Source: Deinococcus sedimenti
GTDB lineage: Bacteria > Deinococcota > Deinococci > Deinococcales > Deinococcaceae
Reading direction: 5' to 3'
Assembly (NCBI RefSeq): GCF_014648135.1
Contig: NZ_BMQN01000001.1
Span: 992,001 to 1,056,000 of the forward strand
Length of the DNA: 64,000 nt
Shown here: piece by piece, positions 22,077 through 30,133 of the stretch
Position numbering within the stretch: the stretch's first letter is position 1
How the letters are laid out: the number at the start of each line of letters is the position of its first letter
Notes under the pieces: model-generated
Told to the model about the DNA's origin: nothing
What the model saw: the letters and a program-made list of their open reading frames with translations, nothing else
Database searches by the model: none
Program-made: the position numbers and the translations under genes

Positions 22077-22460
22077 ATGGCGCTTGCGTACCCTCCGTTC
22101 AAGTCCTGCCCGTGTGGGTCGGGCCGAAGTTACGGTCACTGCTGCGGTCCGCTGCATGCGGGCGCCGGGGCGGCCACTCCGGAGGCGCTGATGCGTTCAC
22201 GCTACACGGCGTACGCACTGGGGGACAGTGGGTACGTGCAGCGCACGTGGCATCCGCTGACGCGTCCGCGGAGCCTGGATCTGCGGGACGGCACACGGTA
22301 CCTGGGGCTGCGGGTACATGAGGCACAGGAAGAGTTCGTGACCTTCACGGCGCAGTTGCGCCTGCCGGATGGGGAACGGTACGCGCTGAGGGAACGCAGC
22401 CGGTTCGAGCAGGTGGGCGGCGCGTGGCTGTACGTGGACGGCGAGACGCCCGAAGCCTGA
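22077..22460 (+). CDS. YchJ/UPF0225-family protein with SEC-C zinc motif
   Basis: A 127-residue protein. The N-terminal SEC-C-type zinc motif is complete ([13 protein letters not shown], residues about 11-23). The rest is an NTF2-like YchJ domain ([29 protein letters not shown], later [17 protein letters not shown]). The function of this widespread family is not established; SEC-C motifs bind zinc and often mediate binding to ribosomes or SecB. Single gene, leaderless. Confidence 0.88.
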   Translation: MALAYPPFKSCPCGSGRSYGHCCGPLHAGAGAATPEALMRSRYTAYALGDSGYVQRTWHPLTRPRSLDLRDGTRYLGLRVHEAQEEFVTFTAQLRLPDGERYALRERSRFEQVGGAWLYVDGETPEA

Positions 22461-22536
22461 CCGGCCGGGGGCCGCCGATCAGCCGTCCGGCATGGGCGGA
22501 TGGGAACGCGGTGAGAGCCGGGCGCGTACCGGTGGC

Positions 22537-23463
22537 ATGACCGAACCGAAAACGCGCGCCGTGCCCAAATTGACTGTCCGTCCCAACCGCCGGGCCGGGT
22601 TGCTGATCGGCGGCCTGCTGATCGCGGGTGTGCTGGTCGCCCAGAGCGTGAAGGTCGTGCCCGCCGGGTACGTGGGCGTGGCGTTCAGCGCGCTGAGCGG
22701 CGTGAAGGGCCAGCCGCTGCAGGAGGGCGTGCATTTCCTGGTGCCGTTCGTGGATCACGTGACGCTGTACGACGCGAAGCTGCAGGAGGTCACGCTGGCC
22801 CACAACGTCAACGACGGGGACGAGGGGGCCATCCGCGCGCGCAGCAAGGAGGGGCTGGAGATCACGGCGGACGTGACCGTGCAGTTCCGCGTGGACCGGA
22901 CGAAAGCAGCGGCGCTTCACAAGGAACTGGGGCGGGACTACGTGAGGACCGTCATCCGCCCGCAGGTGCGCAGCAAGGTCCGAGACGCGATCGGGCAGTT
23001 CAGCGCGGCGGACATCATCAGCACGAAGCGGCAGGAGGTGGAGGCCAGCATCACGAACGCGCTGCGGCAGGTGTTCGAGCAGAACAACCTCACACTGGAC
23101 GGCGTGCTGCTGCGCGAGCTGCGCATCCCGGACAGCGTCGCCAAGGCCATTGAGCAGAAGCAGACGGCCGAGCAGCAGGTCGCGGTGGAACGCAACAAGC
23201 TCCAGCAGGCGAACATCTCCGCGCAGCGGGCCGTGGTGGAGGCCGAGGGCGCGGCGAAGGCGTCGATCGCCAAGGCCAGGGGTGAGGCCGAGGCGCTGTC
23301 TCTGCGTGGCCGGGCGCTGCGGGAGAATCCGCAGCTGATCCAGCTGACCGTGGCGGAGAAGCTGTCGCCCGGCATTCAGACGGTCATGCTACCCAGTGAC
23401 GGGAACTTCCTGCTGGATGTGGGTTCGCTCACCGGTCGTGGCGGCGCGACCCCGAAACCGTGA
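22537..23463 (+). CDS. SPFH/band 7 (prohibitin-like) membrane protein
   Basis: A 308-residue protein with one N-terminal helix (GLLIGGLLIAGVLVAQSV), a band-7 domain (VPAGYVGVAFSALSGVK, GVHFLVPFVDHVTLYD, then TADVTVQFRVD) and a long coiled coil rich in Ala/Gln/Glu (KQTAEQQVAVERNKLQQANI and following). Prohibitin-type proteins oligomerise on the membrane and organise lipid domains or proteases. ATG at 22537. The next small gene overlaps the stop (GTGA). Confidence 0.9.
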   Translation: MTEPKTRAVPKLTVRPNRRAGLLIGGLLIAGVLVAQSVKVVPAGYVGVAFSALSGVKGQPLQEGVHFLVPFVDHVTLYDAKLQEVTLAHNVNDGDEGAIRARSKEGLEITADVTVQFRVDRTKAAALHKELGRDYVRTVIRPQVRSKVRDAIGQFSAADIISTKRQEVEASITNALRQVFEQNNLTLDGVLLRELRIPDSVAKAIEQKQTAEQQVAVERNKLQQANISAQRAVVEAEGAAKASIAKARGEAEALSLRGRALRENPQLIQLTVAEKLSPGIQTVMLPSDGNFLLDVGSLTGRGGATPKP

Positions 23464-23939
23464 TCACGGTCGTGGTGCTGGTGCTGGCGGTCATCCTGGT
23501 CGGGCTGGCCCTGCGCCGCCCAGCCCCTGGGGTGGCCGAGGCGGCCCCGGTGGCCGTTCAGCCGCGCGGGGCGGACGCCGTGCTGCGCCTGCCGGAACCG
23601 GCGCGGGCGCGGGCGTGGGCGCTGCAGTGCGCCGTGCACGACGGCCTGACTGCGGCCGGGGACACCCGGACGGCCTTTCTGCTGCGTGAGGTGCAGGACC
23701 GGTACCTGCCGGATACGGTGGACGCCTATCTGCGCCTGACGCCCGCGGCCCGCGCGCAGCTGGAACGGCAGGGGCAGCCGGCCGAGGCGCTGCTGCTGGA
23801 CCAGCTGACCCTGCTGGAGGGCGGGGTTCTGGAAACGCAGCGGCGGGACCACGCGGCGGCGGACCGGCTGCTCACGCAGGGGCGGTTCCTGCGGGAACGG
23901 TTCGGTCCGTCTGCGGATCTGCGGGTGCCTGAGCGGTGA
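23460..23939 (+). CDS. Small membrane-anchored protein partner of the SPFH gene
   Basis: A 159-residue protein with a single N-terminal helix (ITVVVLVLAVILVGLALRR) and a soluble helical domain (ARAWALQCAVHDGLTAAG, LLREVQDRYLPDTVDAYLRL). I do not recognise the family; it is not an NfeD protein, the usual partner of bacterial SPFH proteins. Its GTG overlaps the upstream TGA, so it is translationally coupled to the SPFH gene. Confidence 0.7.
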   Translation: MITVVVLVLAVILVGLALRRPAPGVAEAAPVAVQPRGADAVLRLPEPARARAWALQCAVHDGLTAAGDTRTAFLLREVQDRYLPDTVDAYLRLTPAARAQLERQGQPAEALLLDQLTLLEGGVLETQRRDHAAADRLLTQGRFLRERFGPSADLRVPER

Positions 23940-23992
23940 CCACGGCGGTCGGCTTGCGGGTCAGAAGAGTGTCAGACGAGCGCAGAATCGGG

Positions 23993-24016
23993 TGACAGTT
24001 CTGTCAGAACTTGACA
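23993..24016 (+). promoter_or_regulatory. Overlapping palindromes abutting a TTGACA box
   Basis: TGACAGTTCTGTCA (23993-24006) and GTTCTGTCAGAAC (23998-24010) are two perfect, overlapping inverted repeats, directly followed by TTGACA (24011-24016). This is a plausible repressor or activator site for the roadblock-domain gene at 24180. A matching -10 at 17 nt is not evident. Confidence 0.55.
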
Positions 24017-24179
24017 TGAAAGTTCGTTCGGATTCCTCAATCATACACCTGACCCGGACTGCATTACAACAGATTTTTGCCGTCTGCAACCGGATTTATC
24101 CGTTTTTGACGTTCCTAAATTTTCTCTCAATTTCTCATCATGTAAGGGTTCAGCCAGTCATGTCACCGTAAGGTCACTT

Positions 24180-25436
24180 ATGGCAGAGCGGCTGCAACAA
24201 CTCATGGAGGATGCGGACGCCCGACCGACTGGAACACCTCGGGAGCCCGCTCGCATCCTGTTCCTGTCCGACACGCTGCCGCCCCTGGGGCAATACCTCC
24301 GGGAACGCAGCACCTTCCTCGCCACCTGCGAAGTCATCGACGTGAGCACGCAGGCCGACGCGCTGCGCGAACAGACGCCCCCGGATCTGGTCGTGCTGCA
24401 GGTCGCTCCGGGCCGCACCCCCAGCGACCAGCTGATCACGCACGCCCAGCACCACTGGCCCTTCACGGCCTTCAGCGTCGACGCGGATCACGACCTGTCC
24501 AGCCTGACCGAGCAGCACGGCGTCATGACCACCCTGGCCGCCCCGAACCTGAACGAACTGCACGCCGCCATCGAACACGAGGTTACCGAGCTGAGTTTCG
24601 GCGCCATCCGCGGCGTGACCCTGCCCAGCCTCCTGCAGATCCTGCACTGGGAGCAGCGCACGCTGGCCGTCAAGGTGCAGGAGGGCGAGCACCGGGGCTA
24701 CCTGCACCTGTGCCGCGGCGAACTGGTGGACGCCACCGAGCACCCCGGCGGGCTGACTGGAGAGGACGCCGCGTTCGCGCTGCTGTCGTTCCAGCATCCT
24801 CACATGCAGTTGGAACGGTCGTACCTCAACCAGCGGCGGAACATCACCACGCCCCTGACCAACCTGCTGATGGAGGCGATGAAACGCCTAGACGAGCACC
24901 CCGCCCCGCCCCCCACGGACAACCCGGCCCTGCTGGAGGACAGCATGTTCTTCAAACGCTGGCTCAAGTCGTACGGCGAACCGACCCCACAGGACCCCAC
25001 GGGTTCACCCGACCCGCCTGACCAGCCAGCGGCCGCGCCCAGCCCCGACTCCATTCCTTCCATCCCGGAGGTCACCGACATGAGCAACGTCAAAGAAATT
25101 CTGGACTCGGCCATGGGCATTGACGGCGCGCTTGCTGCGGCGCTCGTGGATTACAGCAGCGGCATGGCCCTGGGCACCGCGGGGGGCGGCATGAACCTCG
25201 AACTGGCCGCCGCCGGCAACACGGAAGTCGTCCGCGCCAAGCTGCGCACCATGGACAGCCTGGGCATCAAGGGCCCCATCGAGGACATCCTGATCACGCT
25301 GGACAACCAGTACCACATCATCTACGTGATTCCGCAGCTGTCGATGTTCCTGTATCTGGTGCTGTCGAAGGAACGGGCGAACCTGGCCATGGCCCGGTTC
25401 AAGCTCAAGGGGCTGGCCGGCACCATGGCCGTGTAG
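24180..25436 (+). CDS. Pseudo-receiver / DUF4388 (PATAN) / roadblock-LC7 signalling protein
   Basis: A 418-residue three-domain protein. Residues ~24-130 resemble a response-regulator receiver, but the phospho-acceptor strand reads PDLVVLQVAPGRTPS, with Gln in place of Asp. Residues ~138-240 are a DUF4388/PATAN domain (SFGAIRGVTLPSLLQILHWE). A Pro-rich linker follows. Residues 301-418 are a roadblock/LC7 fold (IDGALAAALVDYSSGMALG, then NLELAAAGNTEVVRAK), the family that includes MglB, the regulator of the polarity GTPase MglA. An internal RBS plus ATG sits exactly at residue 301. The promoter region is unusually AT-rich. Probably a polarity or motility signalling component (inference). Confidence 0.82.
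   Translation: MAERLQQLMEDADARPTGTPREPARILFLSDTLPPLGQYLRERSTFLATCEVIDVSTQADALREQTPPDLVVLQVAPGRTPSDQLITHAQHHWPFTAFSVDADHDLSSLTEQHGVMTTLAAPNLNELHAAIEHEVTELSFGAIRGVTLPSLLQILHWEQRTLAVKVQEGEHRGYLHLCRGELVDATEHPGGLTGEDAAFALLSFQHPHMQLERSYLNQRRNITTPLTNLLMEAMKRLDEHPAPPPTDNPALLEDSMFFKRWLKSYGEPTPQDPTGSPDPPDQPAAAPSPDSIPSIPEVTDMSNVKEILDSAMGIDGALAAALVDYSSGMALGTAGGGMNLELAAAGNTEVVRAKLRTMDSLGIKGPIEDILITLDNQYHIIYVIPQLSMFLYLVLSKERANLAMARFKLKGLAGTMAV
25067..25082 (+). promoter_or_regulatory. Internal ribosome-binding site and ATG at the roadblock domain
   Basis: GGAGGT (25067-25072) is 7-8 nt before an in-frame ATG (25080). The encoded Met301 starts precisely at the roadblock domain (MSNVKEILDSAMGID), so a free 118-residue roadblock protein could be made from the same mRNA. 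Confidence 0.6.
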
Positions 25437-25453
25437 TTCAGTCGGTGGTCCGG

Positions 25454-25480
25454 GCGGCGCCTCACACGGGCGCCGCTGTT
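25454..25480 (+). terminator. Terminator of the roadblock-protein gene
   Basis: GCGGCGCC pairs with GGCGCCGC (8 bp, 7-nt loop), followed by TGTTTGC. It starts 18 nt after the stop. Confidence 0.75.
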
Positions 25481-25544
25481 TGCTGGTCCGCGGCCGGGCC
25501 GGTGGATCGAGAGCGGAGCGACCATTGCGCTGACGCTTCGCCCG

Positions 25545-25550
25545 TATAGT
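25545..25550 (+). promoter_or_regulatory. -10 box of the bshA leader ORF
   Basis: TATAGT, 8 nt, then the ATG of the 16-codon leader ORF. The nearest TTG (TTGCGC, 25525-25530) is only 14 nt upstream, so the -35 is uncertain. Confidence 0.6.
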
Positions 25551-25558
25551 TGGCACTC

Positions 25559-25609
25559 ATGAATTCGTCAGCTGTTGCGGTGCAGGGCCTCCCGGGGGGG
25601 CTGTCATGA
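25559..25609 (+). CDS. 16-residue leader ORF coupled to bshA
   Basis: ATG followed by 15 further codons and TGA, encoding [16 protein letters not shown]. It starts 8 nt after a TATAGT box, so it would be translated from a near-leaderless 5' end. Its TGA overlaps the bshA ATG (ATGA). bshA itself has only a G-run and no clean Shine-Dalgarno, so ribosomes finishing this ORF probably reinitiate on bshA. There is no run of one amino acid typical of attenuation peptides. It may simply be a delivery device for ribosomes. Too short for homology-based support. Confidence 0.5.
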   Translation: MNSSAVAVQGLPGGLS

Positions 25610-26724
25610 AGGTCGCGGTGCTGTGCCATGCCAGCGCCGGCGGGTCCGGGGTGGTGGCCACCGAACTGGGCCTGCAGGTCGCCCGGGCCGGTCACGAGGT
25701 GCATTTCGTGGGAGCGGCGCAGCCGTTCCGCCTGACCGGGCAGCGCTGCATGACCGGCCCGTACTTTCATCAGGTGGGCGGATACGCCTACGCCCTGTTC
25801 GACCAGCCGTACCCGGAGCTGGCCGCGGCGAACACCCTGACGGAAGTCATTCAGGAATACGGCGTGGAACTGTCCCACGCTCACTACGCCATCCCACATG
25901 CGACGGCCGCCATTCACGCGCGGGCGATCACGGGCCGGTCCCGCGTGATCACGACCCTGCACGGCACGGACGTGACCCTGGTCGGCCTGGAACCCGCCTT
26001 CCGGTCCACGACCCGGCACGCCATCGAGCAGAGTGACCGCGTGACGGCCGTCTCGCATTACCTCGCGGCGCACACGCGTGAGGTGTTCGGCGTCGAGCGG
26101 GAGATCGACGTGATTCACAATTTCGTGGACAGCGACCGGTTCGTGCGGGTGACCGACCCGGCCGTCCGCGCCCGTTTCGCGCATCCGGACGAGGCGCTGC
26201 TGGTGCACGTCAGCAACTTCCGGCCCGTGAAACGCGCCTGTGACGTGGTCGAGGTGTTCGCCCGGGTCGCCAGTGAGATCCCGGCGCGTCTCCTGATGAT
26301 CGGGGACGGCCCGGAACGGCCCAAGGCCATGGAACTGGCGCAGGCGCGCGGCGTGATCGGCCGCACGCACTTCCTGGGGTCGTTCCCGGACGTGGAGACC
26401 GTGCTGGGCATCAGCGACCTGTTCGTGCTGCCCAGTCAGCAGGAGAGTTTCGGGCTGGCCGCGCTGGAAGCCATGAGCTGCGAGGTTCCGGTCGTCGCGT
26501 CGCGGGCCGGCGGAATTCCCGAGGTGGTTCAGGACGGCGTGAACGGCTTCCTGGCCGACGTGGGCGACGTGGACCACATGGCCGACCGCGCGCTTCAGGT
26601 CCTGCGCAACCGTGACCTGTACACCAGTCTGGGTCAGGCGGGGCGCCGCGCGGCCGTCGATCAGTTCCACCCGTCGGTGATCGTGCCGCAGTACCTCGCC
26701 GCGTACGAGCGGACACTCGCCTGA
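25606..26724 (+). CDS. bshA: N-acetyl-alpha-D-glucosaminyl L-malate synthase BshA
   Basis: A 372-residue GT4 glycosyltransferase, the first enzyme of bacillithiol synthesis (UDP-GlcNAc plus L-malate). Characteristic segments are the N-terminal [16 protein letters not shown] loop, [12 protein letters not shown] preceded by Ser (LSHAHYA), [22 protein letters not shown], and the nucleotide-sugar motif [20 protein letters not shown] (EX7E). These match BshA rather than general GT4 enzymes. Bacillithiol is the low-molecular-weight thiol of Deinococcus and Firmicutes. The other bsh genes are not in the window. Translation is coupled to a tiny upstream ORF. Confidence 0.92.
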   Translation: MKVAVLCHASAGGSGVVATELGLQVARAGHEVHFVGAAQPFRLTGQRCMTGPYFHQVGGYAYALFDQPYPELAAANTLTEVIQEYGVELSHAHYAIPHATAAIHARAITGRSRVITTLHGTDVTLVGLEPAFRSTTRHAIEQSDRVTAVSHYLAAHTREVFGVEREIDVIHNFVDSDRFVRVTDPAVRARFAHPDEALLVHVSNFRPVKRACDVVEVFARVASEIPARLLMIGDGPERPKAMELAQARGVIGRTHFLGSFPDVETVLGISDLFVLPSQQESFGLAALEAMSCEVPVVASRAGGIPEVVQDGVNGFLADVGDVDHMADRALQVLRNRDLYTSLGQAGRRAAVDQFHPSVIVPQYLAAYERTLA

Positions 26725-26742
26725 GCCGCGAGCGGCCCTCTT

Positions 26743-26782
26743 GACCGGCGCCGGTCGCGTGGCCCAGACTGTGGTCTAAAGT
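26743..26782 (+). promoter_or_regulatory. Operator-like palindrome and -10 box upstream of the GH13 gene
   Basis: A perfect 14-bp palindrome GACCGGCGCCGGTC (26743-26756) lies 20 nt upstream of a TAAAGT -10 box (26777-26782), so it would overlap the -35 region of a promoter starting near 26789. Placement suits a sugar-responsive regulator; the protein is unknown. Confidence 0.5.
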
Positions 26783-26802
26783 TCACAGGCAACGCTTGCC
26801 CG

Positions 26803-26853
26803 GACGGGCACGACCTCTCACCGCAGATGCTGCGGGCAGAGGTCGTGCCCGTC
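26803..26853 (+). promoter_or_regulatory. 51-nt hairpin in the GH13 gene leader
   Basis: Perfect 16-bp arms (26803-26818 with 26838-26853), a small internal loop, an inner 6-bp stem (CCGCAG/CTGCGG) and an ATG triloop. A TTTTT tract follows 12 nt later. It may terminate bshA transcripts, or act as a 5' leader element of the GH13 gene. Confidence 0.75.
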
Positions 26854-26893
26854 TGTTCTGCTGCCCTTTTTCCTCGCTGGAGGGTTTCTGACC

Positions 26894-28717
26894 ATGAGTA
26901 TCTTTCCGCTGCTGTCCACCCAACATGACCACACGCCCGCCTACACCGAGCGCCTCGGCGCGCCCCTCGGAACGACCGTGCGGGTCCGCGTGCGCACCAC
27001 CCTGTCCGTCACGGGCGTGAGCCTGAAGTTCGTCCGGGTGGGCGAGATCGAAACGGTTCCCGCATGTGAGATCGCTCCGGTCGGCGATGAACCGGGCCGC
27101 TGGTTCGAGGCCGACCTGCCCGTGCACGAGGGACGGGTCCGGTACTCGTGGCAGCTGAACTTCACGAACGATCACCTGAACCTCACTGGCCTGGGCCTGC
27201 ACCGCACCCGGCGCGGGTTCCGGTCCTGGTTCACGTACCTGACCGGACACGTCGCGCCCGAGTGGGCGTGGGAAAGCGTGTTCTACCAGATCTTCCCCGA
27301 CCGGTTCCGGAACGGGGATCCCACGAACGACGTGCAGACCGGCGAGTACGTGTACGGCGACCGGGTCGTGGAACACGTCGAGTGGAGCACGCCCATCGAC
27401 GCGTGGGGCGACATTCACGGCCATTACGGCGGGGACCTGAACGGCATCACGCAGGCGCTCCCGTACCTGCAGGACCTGGGGGTGACGGGGCTGTGGCTCA
27501 CGCCGATCTTCGTGTCGCCCAGCAACCACCGCTACGACATCACCGACTACCGCCACGTGGACCCGCACCTGGGTGGGGACGCGGCCTGGGACGAACTGGT
27601 CCGCGAATCCGCGAGGGCCGGTATCCGCATCGTGCTGGACGGGGTGTTCAATCACGTCGGGAACGAGAACGCCCTGTTCCGGGCGGCCGTGGAGGACGAA
27701 CTGTCTCCGGAGCGCGCCATGTTCACGTGGCGGGACGAACCCGGGAAACTGCCCTACCATGCGTTCTTCGACGTGCCGACCCTCCCGAAGATCGACTACC
27801 GCAACGAGTCCGCCGTGAAGGAATTCTTCAGCGGCGAGGAGAGCGTGGTGAGGCACTGGCTGCGCCGGGGGGCGGCCGGCTGGCGTCTGGACGTGGCGCA
27901 CATGATCGGCACGGGCGGCACCGACGAGGACAACCTGCCGCTGCACCGCACCCTGAAAAGCGCCGCGCGCGAGGAGACCGGCGACGCGTACGTGTTCGGC
28001 GAGCGCTTCTACGACCCGGAACACGCGCTCGACGGCCAGGGTGAGGACGGCAGCATGAACTACCACGGGTTCGGCCTTCCGGTCATGCAGTGGCTGGCGC
28101 GCGCGAACATGATGTTCGAGCCCAGCGCCGTGTGCGGCGAGGAACTCGTGGAGATCCTGTGGGACGCCTACCACGCCCTGCCGCCTCAGGTGGCCCTGAG
28201 CATGTTCAACGTGCTCGAATCTCACGACATCGCCCGGGCGTTGTACCGGGTGAGCAACGACCGCACCCGCTTCCTGGCCGGTGTCACGCTGCTGATGGGC
28301 TACGCGGGGGTGCCCTGCACGTACTACGGCAGCGAGGTCGGGGTCACGCAGTCACGGGACGGGTCGATGCCGTGGTGCCGCGAGGCGATGCCCTGGACCG
28401 AATCGGAGTGGGACGTGACCCTGCGTGAGCGGATGAAGGCCCTGATCGCGGTGCGCCGCTCCACGCGCGCCCTGCAGCGCGGCAGCCTGCGCTTCGTACA
28501 TGCCGAGGAGGACGCCGTGGCGTTCCTGCGAGAGTACGCGCAGGAGGGCGGGCTGGTGGAGCGGGCCGCCGTGATCGCCAGCCGCCGCACGGACGCCCAT
28601 GACGTGCACCTCTCACTCCCGGACGGCGAGTGGCGCGACGCGGTGACCGGCGAGGTGTTCCGGGGTGGGCGCGTGACGCTGGACGCGGCCGGCGGGCGCA
28701 TCCTGCTGCTGAACTGA
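26894..28717 (+). CDS. GH13 alpha-glucosidase / neopullulanase-type enzyme
   Basis: A 607-residue glycoside hydrolase family 13 protein. An N-terminal beta-sandwich (1-120) precedes the catalytic barrel (VFYQIFPDRFRNGDP). The catalytic triad is present: nucleophile Asp333 in GWRLDVAHM, acid/base Glu370 in VFGERFYDPE, and Asp445 in LESHDIARAL. The N-terminal domain and the YQIFPDRF motif fit maltodextrin glucosidase (MalZ) or neopullulanase/cyclomaltodextrinase; no signal peptide is present, so it acts on cytoplasmic maltodextrins. GGAGGG precedes the ATG. A long hairpin occupies the leader. glgC elsewhere in the window supports active alpha-glucan metabolism. Confidence 0.92.
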   Translation: MSIFPLLSTQHDHTPAYTERLGAPLGTTVRVRVRTTLSVTGVSLKFVRVGEIETVPACEIAPVGDEPGRWFEADLPVHEGRVRYSWQLNFTNDHLNLTGLGLHRTRRGFRSWFTYLTGHVAPEWAWESVFYQIFPDRFRNGDPTNDVQTGEYVYGDRVVEHVEWSTPIDAWGDIHGHYGGDLNGITQALPYLQDLGVTGLWLTPIFVSPSNHRYDITDYRHVDPHLGGDAAWDELVRESARAGIRIVLDGVFNHVGNENALFRAAVEDELSPERAMFTWRDEPGKLPYHAFFDVPTLPKIDYRNESAVKEFFSGEESVVRHWLRRGAAGWRLDVAHMIGTGGTDEDNLPLHRTLKSAAREETGDAYVFGERFYDPEHALDGQGEDGSMNYHGFGLPVMQWLARANMMFEPSAVCGEELVEILWDAYHALPPQVALSMFNVLESHDIARALYRVSNDRTRFLAGVTLLMGYAGVPCTYYGSEVGVTQSRDGSMPWCREAMPWTESEWDVTLRERMKALIAVRRSTRALQRGSLRFVHAEEDAVAFLREYAQEGGLVERAAVIASRRTDAHDVHLSLPDGEWRDAVTGEVFRGGRVTLDAAGGRILLLN

Positions 28718-28739
28718 CGCGGTCTGCGGCGCCGTGGAG

Positions 28740-28745
28740 TATGCT
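28740..28745 (+). promoter_or_regulatory. -10 box of a near-leaderless promoter (128-residue unknown)
   Basis: TATGCT, 8 nt, then the ATG at 28754. Confidence 0.55.
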
Positions 28746-28753
28746 CGTGTCAC

Positions 28754-29140
<387 letters not shown>

Positions 29141-29272
29141 CCTGACTCCCGCGGCCCCCTCCACCCACATCAGGGGGTCGGGGTCGCGGTCTGTTTCACG
29201 CCACGTTGCGCCGTCTGCCTGCATGATGCGATCCCGACGCGGCCACCGCTGTCCGCCGTGTGGGCGGGGCGG

Positions 29273-30112
29273 TCAGTGTTCGCGCACGAATCCGCTCTGC
29301 AGGAAATCCTGAACGAGTGGTTCCAGATCATGCAGGGCCACGTCGGTCCGCATGGCGTATTCCGCCGGGGAAAGGTCCTCGCTCAGCGCCCGCATGAAGG
29401 TCAGGCCCGGCTGGCCGTGCTTGGCGCGGAACGCCTGATGCACGCTGGTGATGGCGTTCATGGCGTCCTTGCCCCGCAGGGTGAGGGTGTAATGGTGATG
29501 CGCCCACCCGGCCAGGCTGCGCGGCAGGATCAGCGTCTGGGGCCGCAGCGGCGCCGGGAACGCGCCCTCGTAGGGTAGGGTGGCCGGCATGGTGGCCATG
29601 ATCTCTCCCCGCGCGTAGAAGATGGCGCCTCCCGGCCGGGCGTGCAGGCCAGTAAAATCCTCGGTCAGGTTGAATTTCCAGGCGCGTGAGCCGATGCCGC
29701 TCAACACGTGCGCCAACTCCGCCGACAGCGGATGAGCGCTGAGCTGCGCACCCTGCTCGTACAGGCTGAGCAGCTCGCCCAGCGCCTGCTCACCCGTGAC
29801 GCTGCCGGACGCGGCGGTGACCGTGCGGCCCTCGAACAGCAGCACGAACGCCTGCTGTTCACCCAGCACCGCGTGCAGGTACCCGTACCACGCCTGTTCA
29901 TGCAGGAATTTCAGGAAACCGTGCAGGTCACAGAACTGCTGGCTCAACCCGGCATGGCTGGGAGCGGATTCCGGCAGGAAACGGGCCAGGAACGGCGACG
30001 CGCCGGGAAACATCGGCAGCAGGTCCGGGACCATGTCGGGCAGGTCCGGCACGTCACCGGCCACAGTTGAGCGGAGTGGATCGAGGGGAGGAATTCCACT
30101 GGGTTCAGGCAT
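29273..30112 (-). CDS. Hypothetical protein, 279 residues (DUF4388-like signalling character)
   Basis: I do not recognise this protein with confidence. It begins with a Pro/acidic segment (VPDLPDMVPDLLPMFPG), then has LHGFLKFLHEQAWYGYLHAV, VLLFEGRTVTAASGSVTGEQALGELLSLYE and a C-terminal helical region. The pattern 'G-x-L-H..., F-V-L-L-F-E-G...V-x-A...G-x-x-A-L' recalls DUF4388/PATAN-like modules in which a small domain reads out loss or gain of a ligand, but this is a weak impression. No membrane segment. The gene is isolated from its neighbours. Confidence 0.55.
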   Translation of the reverse strand: MPEPSGIPPLDPLRSTVAGDVPDLPDMVPDLLPMFPGASPFLARFLPESAPSHAGLSQQFCDLHGFLKFLHEQAWYGYLHAVLGEQQAFVLLFEGRTVTAASGSVTGEQALGELLSLYEQGAQLSAHPLSAELAHVLSGIGSRAWKFNLTEDFTGLHARPGGAIFYARGEIMATMPATLPYEGAFPAPLRPQTLILPRSLAGWAHHHYTLTLRGKDAMNAITSVHQAFRAKHGQPGLTFMRALSEDLSPAEYAMRTDVALHDLEPLVQDFLQSGFVREH

Positions 30113-30133
30113 GCTGCACTCCGCGCCGGGTCA

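Noticed and set aside
24011..24050. A complete sigma70 promoter beginning at TTGACA
   Set aside because: No acceptable -10 hexamer at 16-19 nt; only the -35-like box and palindromes are reported.
25437..25545. Another copy of the dispersed repeat (GAGCGGAGCGA is present)
   Set aside because: The core segment (GCGGTTGGA to GGAACTGG) is absent; the shared string is short and GC-rich.
26743..26756. TTGACC within the palindrome as the -35 of the GH13 promoter
   Set aside because: The spacer to TAAAGT is 30 nt, too long; the palindrome is better seen as an operator.
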